Below, piece after piece: positions 60,999 to 64,000 of a stretch of DNA of 64,000 bases. This DNA comes from Cytobacillus firmus DS1 (GTDB lineage: Bacteria; Bacillota; Bacilli; Bacillales; Cytobacillaceae), in assembly GCF_000565285.1 (NCBI RefSeq), contig NZ_APVL01000002.1:62001-126000 (forward strand). Reading direction: 5' to 3'. The notes under the pieces were generated by a model. That model saw only the letters and a list, made by a program, of their open reading frames with translations, made no database searches and was not told where the DNA came from. Positions within the stretch are counted from its first letter, which is position 1. Each line of letters starts with the position of its first letter. The position numbers were made by a program, and so were the translations under genes.

Positions 60999-61205
60999 GC
61001 AGTCTAACGGGCAGTAAGACCCCCAATTCAAGACTCAGAGGAATCAAAGGAGAATAGTGGGGGTCAAACTGCCCGTAAATGCCCGAAAAAGGAACAAAGA
61101 CTAAGAACGCCAAGCCCAGTGGCCACGTTTTTGTGACACACTTCCTGTGGGCCTCAACTAACAATCAGTGGGGGAAGGAAAACCCCACTGTGAAGTTTCA
61201 CTTTA
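60999..61205. repeat. Dispersed repeat family R, copy 4 with family S-type cassette
   Basis: Ends as in R2/R3, but the middle (61091-61153) is the cassette found in R1 and S1/S2 (GGAACAAAGACTAAGAACGCC, then GGCCACG and CTTCCTGTGGGCC). 207 bp. Its last bases overlap the yhaH stop. Confidence 0.85.
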
Positions 61206-61548
61206 TACTTGTTTCAAGTTCATGTATGGCTGCTTCAATTTCCTGCAATTCCCGCTGCAGCCTGTGCTGATGGGGAAGAATCTCGTTTTTCCAATTGCTG
61301 ATTGAATATTTGATGTCGTTTGAGAATTCCTTAAAGGCTGTTTTACCTTCCTTAGAAGCAAATGAAGCTGACTCCTTAATGGCTGTCAATTCGGATTTTA
61401 ATTCTAAAAGCTGCTCTTTCAGAAGGTTTGTGTTTTCTTTTAACTGCTGTCTGGTATCCCTACCTGAAGCAGGTGCAGTTAATAGTGTGGATATGCCGGC
61501 TGCAGCACCGCCAGCTAATAGTCCAAGCAATAAAGATTTGGCTTTCAT
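61198..61548 (-). CDS. yhaH: YhaH, YtxH-domain protein
   Basis: A 116-residue protein: N-terminal TM with the YtxH pattern LLLGLLAGGAAAGISTLLTAPASGRDTRQQLKE, then long amphipathic helices. Matches B. subtilis YhaH (118 residues) in size and place between scoC and trpP. Start at 61548 follows GAGGTGATGGTT. Function unknown; the stop codon is in repeat R4. Confidence 0.9.
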   Translation of the reverse strand: MKAKSLLLGLLAGGAAAGISTLLTAPASGRDTRQQLKENTNLLKEQLLELKSELTAIKESASFASKEGKTAFKEFSNDIKYSISNWKNEILPHQHRLQRELQEIEAAIHELETSIK

Positions 61549-61737
61549 AACCATCACCTCGAAATCTTATTTCTATGTCTATTTTACTACAATATTCATT
61601 TTTCTAAAGCTGAAAATGAAAAGTGTTCTATCTATATCTATATCACAAAATATATAAGAGTAAACCATATCCTCATAGCTCCTGGCAAACAGGCATACAA
61701 TTCAGTAGAAGGATATTTTGCGAAAGGGGGAGGCAGG

Positions 61738-61926
61738 TTGTCCGGAGCAGCGGCTGGAATTTTTGCATTAAGTGTGGTGCTGTTTTTAGGAGGTATTCAT
61801 TTTTTCCTTTCAATAAAGAAACCCGGAGTCTATCCTCCGAAGTATGTTCTGAAAAAAAGGGCAGCTGCTTTAGCAGCAGGCGGGGCGTTTTTGTTCTTGC
61901 TGGGTCTGATTGTCGGCAGTTTCTAA
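61738..61926 (+). CDS. 62-residue two-TM small membrane protein
   Basis: SGAAAGIFALSVVLFLGGIHFFL, a basic loop (KKPGVYPPKYVLKKR) and a second TM (AAALAAGGAFLFLLGLIVGSF). TTG start with GGGGGAGG 4 nt upstream. Own terminator at 61942. Family not recognised. Confidence 0.75.
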   Translation: MSGAAAGIFALSVVLFLGGIHFFLSIKKPGVYPPKYVLKKRAAALAAGGAFLFLLGLIVGSF

Positions 61927-61941
61927 ATAATTTCCAAATAA

Positions 61942-61967
61942 AAAAGCCCGCTTATTTGCGGGCTTTT
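61942..61967. terminator. Bidirectional terminator between 61738 gene and trpP
   Basis: AAAAGCCCGC/GCGGGCTTTT 10-bp stem, 6-nt loop, convergent genes. Confidence 0.9.
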
Positions 61968-61975
61968 CTGTATAA

Positions 61976-62503
61976 TTATTGGCTGATCGTCTGCTGAGTC
62001 AGCTTCGTTCTGTTTGCGATTGATTGTGCTACAGGATAAAGGATTACCATAGCAGCGGTGTTAACTGCAGCTGCAGGAAGTACAACTGCTGCAAATAATG
62101 CTGTGAAAGGTCCCGGCAGTCCGACAATCAGGTATGCCGAAGTTAAAAACACAATTCCGGATACGATTGTTCCTGCTGCTGTTAAGACAGCTGTGCTGAC
62201 GATATTCTTCCTGAATTTCTTTACGATCAGGAACAAGGCGAAAAAGGTGAATGCAGTAACAGGCTTATCAATGATATTCGGGATTAATCCTCCAGGAAAG
62301 GTTGTGGTAAATCCGGAAATCAGGCCTGTAACTAAACCTAAAAGCAAAACGCTTCTGGTGTCTGGAAAAAGGATTATGCCTAAAAACATCATGGTTAGCA
62401 TCATGTCCGGTTTCATTCCAAGGAAGAACCCTGGAACAACTGCATGAAGCACTGCGCCCATCCCCACCAATAGGGATAAGGCCACTAAATTTTTTGTATT
62501 CAT
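61976..62503 (-). CDS. trpP: TrpP, tryptophan transporter
   Basis: A 175-residue membrane protein with about five TM segments (VALSLLVGMGAVLHAVVPGFFLGMKPDMMLTMMFLGI, GGLIPNIIDKPVTAFTFF), matching B. subtilis TrpP (YhaG, 172 residues), the probable tryptophan importer. The TRAP-binding triplets over its leader (62506-62563) imply translation repression when tryptophan is high. The order yhaH-trpP-serC agrees with B. subtilis. Confidence 0.92.
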   Translation of the reverse strand: MNTKNLVALSLLVGMGAVLHAVVPGFFLGMKPDMMLTMMFLGIILFPDTRSVLLLGLVTGLISGFTTTFPGGLIPNIIDKPVTAFTFFALFLIVKKFRKNIVSTAVLTAAGTIVSGIVFLTSAYLIVGLPGPFTALFAAVVLPAAAVNTAAMVILYPVAQSIANRTKLTQQTISQ

Positions 62504-62505
62504 TT

Positions 62506-62563
62506 CTCATCTCTCCTCTGCTATTCTCTGACTAAGCTCTGTCGTCTCTCCTGCAGTGCGCTC
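62506..62563 (-). promoter_or_regulatory. TRAP-binding site over the trpP ribosome site
   Basis: GAG or TAG triplets at 62508, 62513, 62518, 62523, 62528, 62534, 62539 and 62548 (5-6 nt periodic), with CAG at 62553 and GAG at 62563. The triplets include the ribosome site and end 2 nt before the ATG, so bound TRAP blocks translation, as known for trpP (yhaG). Confidence 0.88.
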
Positions 62564-62631
62564 TTTGCCTGCAGCGAAAAACTTTAACTCATTATAACAT
62601 ATATCACAGGAATTCATAGGTGTTATATTTT

Positions 62632-63714
62632 TTAATTATTATTTTTAAAAGCTTCCATAAATGCGGCCAGCTTTTCAACATGGTGTTCCGGTACAGCATT
62701 GTAAATAGATGCGCGGCACCCCCCGATAGAACGGTGTCCGCCAAGCCCGACGAACCCTGCTTCTTTTGCCTGTTTCTGAAATTCCCTGGAGAGACCCTCG
62801 CTTTGAAGATTAAAAGTGACATTCATACGGGACCTGCTGTTTTTATGGGCATGCCCTATGTAAAAGCCTTCGCTTTCATCAATAACATCATAAAGCATTT
62901 TTGCCTTCTTCTCATTGGCCTTTTCAATCTGTTCAAGGCCGCCTATCTGCTCTGCCCATTGGAGCACAAGAGACAGCAAATAGATTGAAAGAGTAGGGGG
63001 TGTGTTATATAAAGAGTTATTATTGGCAAATGTATTGTAATTCAGCATTACAGGGAGCGTTTCCGATGATCTTTTTAAAAGTTCTTTTCGGATAATGACT
63101 ACTGTTACACCGGATGGGCCGAGATTTTTCTGGGCACCTGCATAGATCAAGTCAAATTGTTCTACTTTCAATGGACGGCTTAAAATATCGCTTGACATAT
63201 CTGCTACTAGTGGTGTTTTTTTATTTGAAGGAAATTTTTGCCATTGTGTGCCGTAAATTGTATTGTTGCTGGTAATATGAAGATAGGCAGCATTGTCCGA
63301 AATTTCATCTTGACTGTATTTGGGGATAAAGCTGTATTTTTGATCCTTGCTGGTGGCAGAAATGACGGTTTCGCCAATTTTATCTGCTTCTTTTAAAGCT
63401 TTCTCCGACCAGGAACCGCTTAGAATATAATGGGCTGCCTGGTCTTTTCCCAGCAGGTTCATCGGCACCATGGAAAACTGGAGACTTGCACCGCCCTGGA
63501 TAAAAAGGACCTCAAAATCATCCGGGATGGCCAGCAGTCTTCTTAAGCGTGTGATTGCCTGATCATGTACTGCCTGATATTCCTTGCTTCTATGACTCAG
63601 CTCCATAATGCCCATACCTGTATTGCTGAAGTTCAGCAAACTCTTTTCCGCTTCTTTTAATACCTCTTCCGGCAGGGCCGCGGGACCTGCATTAAAATTT
63701 AGAGCACGGTACAT
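62632..63714 (-). CDS. serC: Phosphoserine aminotransferase
   Basis: A 360-residue PLP enzyme of serine synthesis (3-phosphohydroxypyruvate plus glutamate to phosphoserine). NFNAGPAALPEEVL start, LFIQGGASLQFSMVP, and the PLP Lys in YAGAQKNLGPSG (about residue 197), GGHRSIGGCRASIYNA near the end. Full length. ATG at 63714 after GGAGGGAGAAAA. In B. subtilis, serC also lies between trpP and hit. Confidence 0.96.
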   Translation of the reverse strand: MYRALNFNAGPAALPEEVLKEAEKSLLNFSNTGMGIMELSHRSKEYQAVHDQAITRLRRLLAIPDDFEVLFIQGGASLQFSMVPMNLLGKDQAAHYILSGSWSEKALKEADKIGETVISATSKDQKYSFIPKYSQDEISDNAAYLHITSNNTIYGTQWQKFPSNKKTPLVADMSSDILSRPLKVEQFDLIYAGAQKNLGPSGVTVVIIRKELLKRSSETLPVMLNYNTFANNNSLYNTPPTLSIYLLSLVLQWAEQIGGLEQIEKANEKKAKMLYDVIDESEGFYIGHAHKNSRSRMNVTFNLQSEGLSREFQKQAKEAGFVGLGGHRSIGGCRASIYNAVPEHHVEKLAAFMEAFKNNN

Positions 63715-63848
63715 TTTTCTCCCTCCAAAAATAAAATCAATTCACTATAACGCTGTGAAGAAATAAAGATAGTTAATATGTTAACAAAATTTACTGATTT
63801 GTACAGAGAAAAAAATGAACATTTTGAAAAATCAGAGATAAAAGAGGC

Positions 63849-63877
63849 GAAAAATTCCCCCTGCAGAAACAGGAGGA
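63849..63877 (-). terminator. Probable terminator of hit
   Basis: CCtCCTG/CAGGgGG stem, then AATTTTTCG on the minus strand, 9 nt beyond the stop. Confidence 0.6.
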
Positions 63878-63885
63878 TCAGAGGG

Positions 63886-64000
63886 TTACAGATGCTTTTT
63901 TATGGCATCAGAGATTTCTTTAAGATCTGAAGCTGAATAATCAGATTGATGTGATTTCCACACCACTCCTAAGCCATCTCCGTCACCATAACGGGGAATT
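63886..64000 (-). CDS. hit: HIT-family nucleotide-binding protein, C-terminal part (cut by window edge)
   Basis: The last 38 residues read IPRYGDGDGLGVVWKSHQ and onward to ISDAIKKHL, matching the end of the B. subtilis Hit protein (IPRYGKGDGFGAVWK...). The HxHxH catalytic motif just precedes this part and lies beyond the window. HIT proteins hydrolyse nucleotide adducts. Position next to serC agrees with B. subtilis. Confidence 0.88.
   Translation of the reverse strand, partial: IPRYGDGDGLGVVWKSHQSDYSASDLKEISDAIKKHL

Noticed and set aside
1..64000. CRISPR arrays, transposases, prophage or plasmid genes
   Set aside because: None seen; the repeats found are single dispersed units, not regularly spaced, and gene order follows the conserved Bacillus chromosome.

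Overview
The window is chromosomal DNA of a low-to-moderate GC, endospore-forming Bacillaceae (Cytobacillus/Mesobacillus/Bacillus type; genus not resolvable by eye). Evidence: strong AGGAGG ribosome sites, frequent TTG starts, two alpha/beta-type SASP genes, YheC/YheD coat-associated proteins, YjcZ and YhaL sporulation proteins, and gene order matching the B. subtilis yhdP-yhdT, yheI-yheA and yhaX-to-hit blocks. No rRNA, canonical tRNA, CRISPR array, transposase or prophage was found.

Layout. 1-10.5 kb: an ArsR-type regulator (cut by the window edge), a secreted His-rich protein, a two-component system, two CNNM/CorC (YhdP/YhdT-like) transporters around a frameshifted merR gene, a GNAT acetyltransferase, a HisK_N sensor kinase, an XRE regulator with a palindromic operator, and a universal stress protein. 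10.6-17.7 kb: a class A penicillin-binding protein, an HPr-like protein without the active His, an MFS transporter, a SigY operon (sigY-yxlC-yxlD-yxlE plus a YbjQ gene) and an alpha/beta hydrolase. 17.9-22.3 kb: a heterodimeric ABC exporter (BmrCD type) behind a roughly 460-nt leader with small ORFs and three stacked hairpins. 22.4-28.6 kb: fumarase, a SASP with a folded 5' leader, the sugar-importer ATPase MsmX, a PucR-type regulator, a CsoR/CstR-type regulator and small proteins. 28.6-36.6 kb: four consecutive YheC/YheD ATP-grasp genes, yheB, yheA, a HAD-IIIA phosphatase and a second SASP. 36.8-40.9 kb: TPP-riboswitch-controlled ykoFEDC thiamine/HMP uptake operon. 41-64 kb: yhaX, hemZ, acyl-CoA ligase, yhaR, yhzD, yhaQP (Na+/drug-type ABC exporter), a LysE exporter, yhaON (SbcCD-like nuclease), a CidAB/LrgAB pair, yhaM, yhaL, prsA, two YjcZ peptides, scoC, yhaH, trpP with a TRAP site, serC and the 3' end of hit.

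Nine short dispersed repeats of three families sit between genes, several directly against stop codons. Two families share an exchangeable hairpin cassette, and one family has MITE-like terminal inverted repeats. The most interesting structures are the bmr leader with an anti-Shine-Dalgarno sequence inside its first leader ORF, matching SD-occluding hairpins in front of both CNNM genes, a cloverleaf-like element in a SASP 5' leader, the chimeric repeats, and the expanded YheC/D cluster. Functions are assigned from motifs and synteny read by eye; no database search was run.
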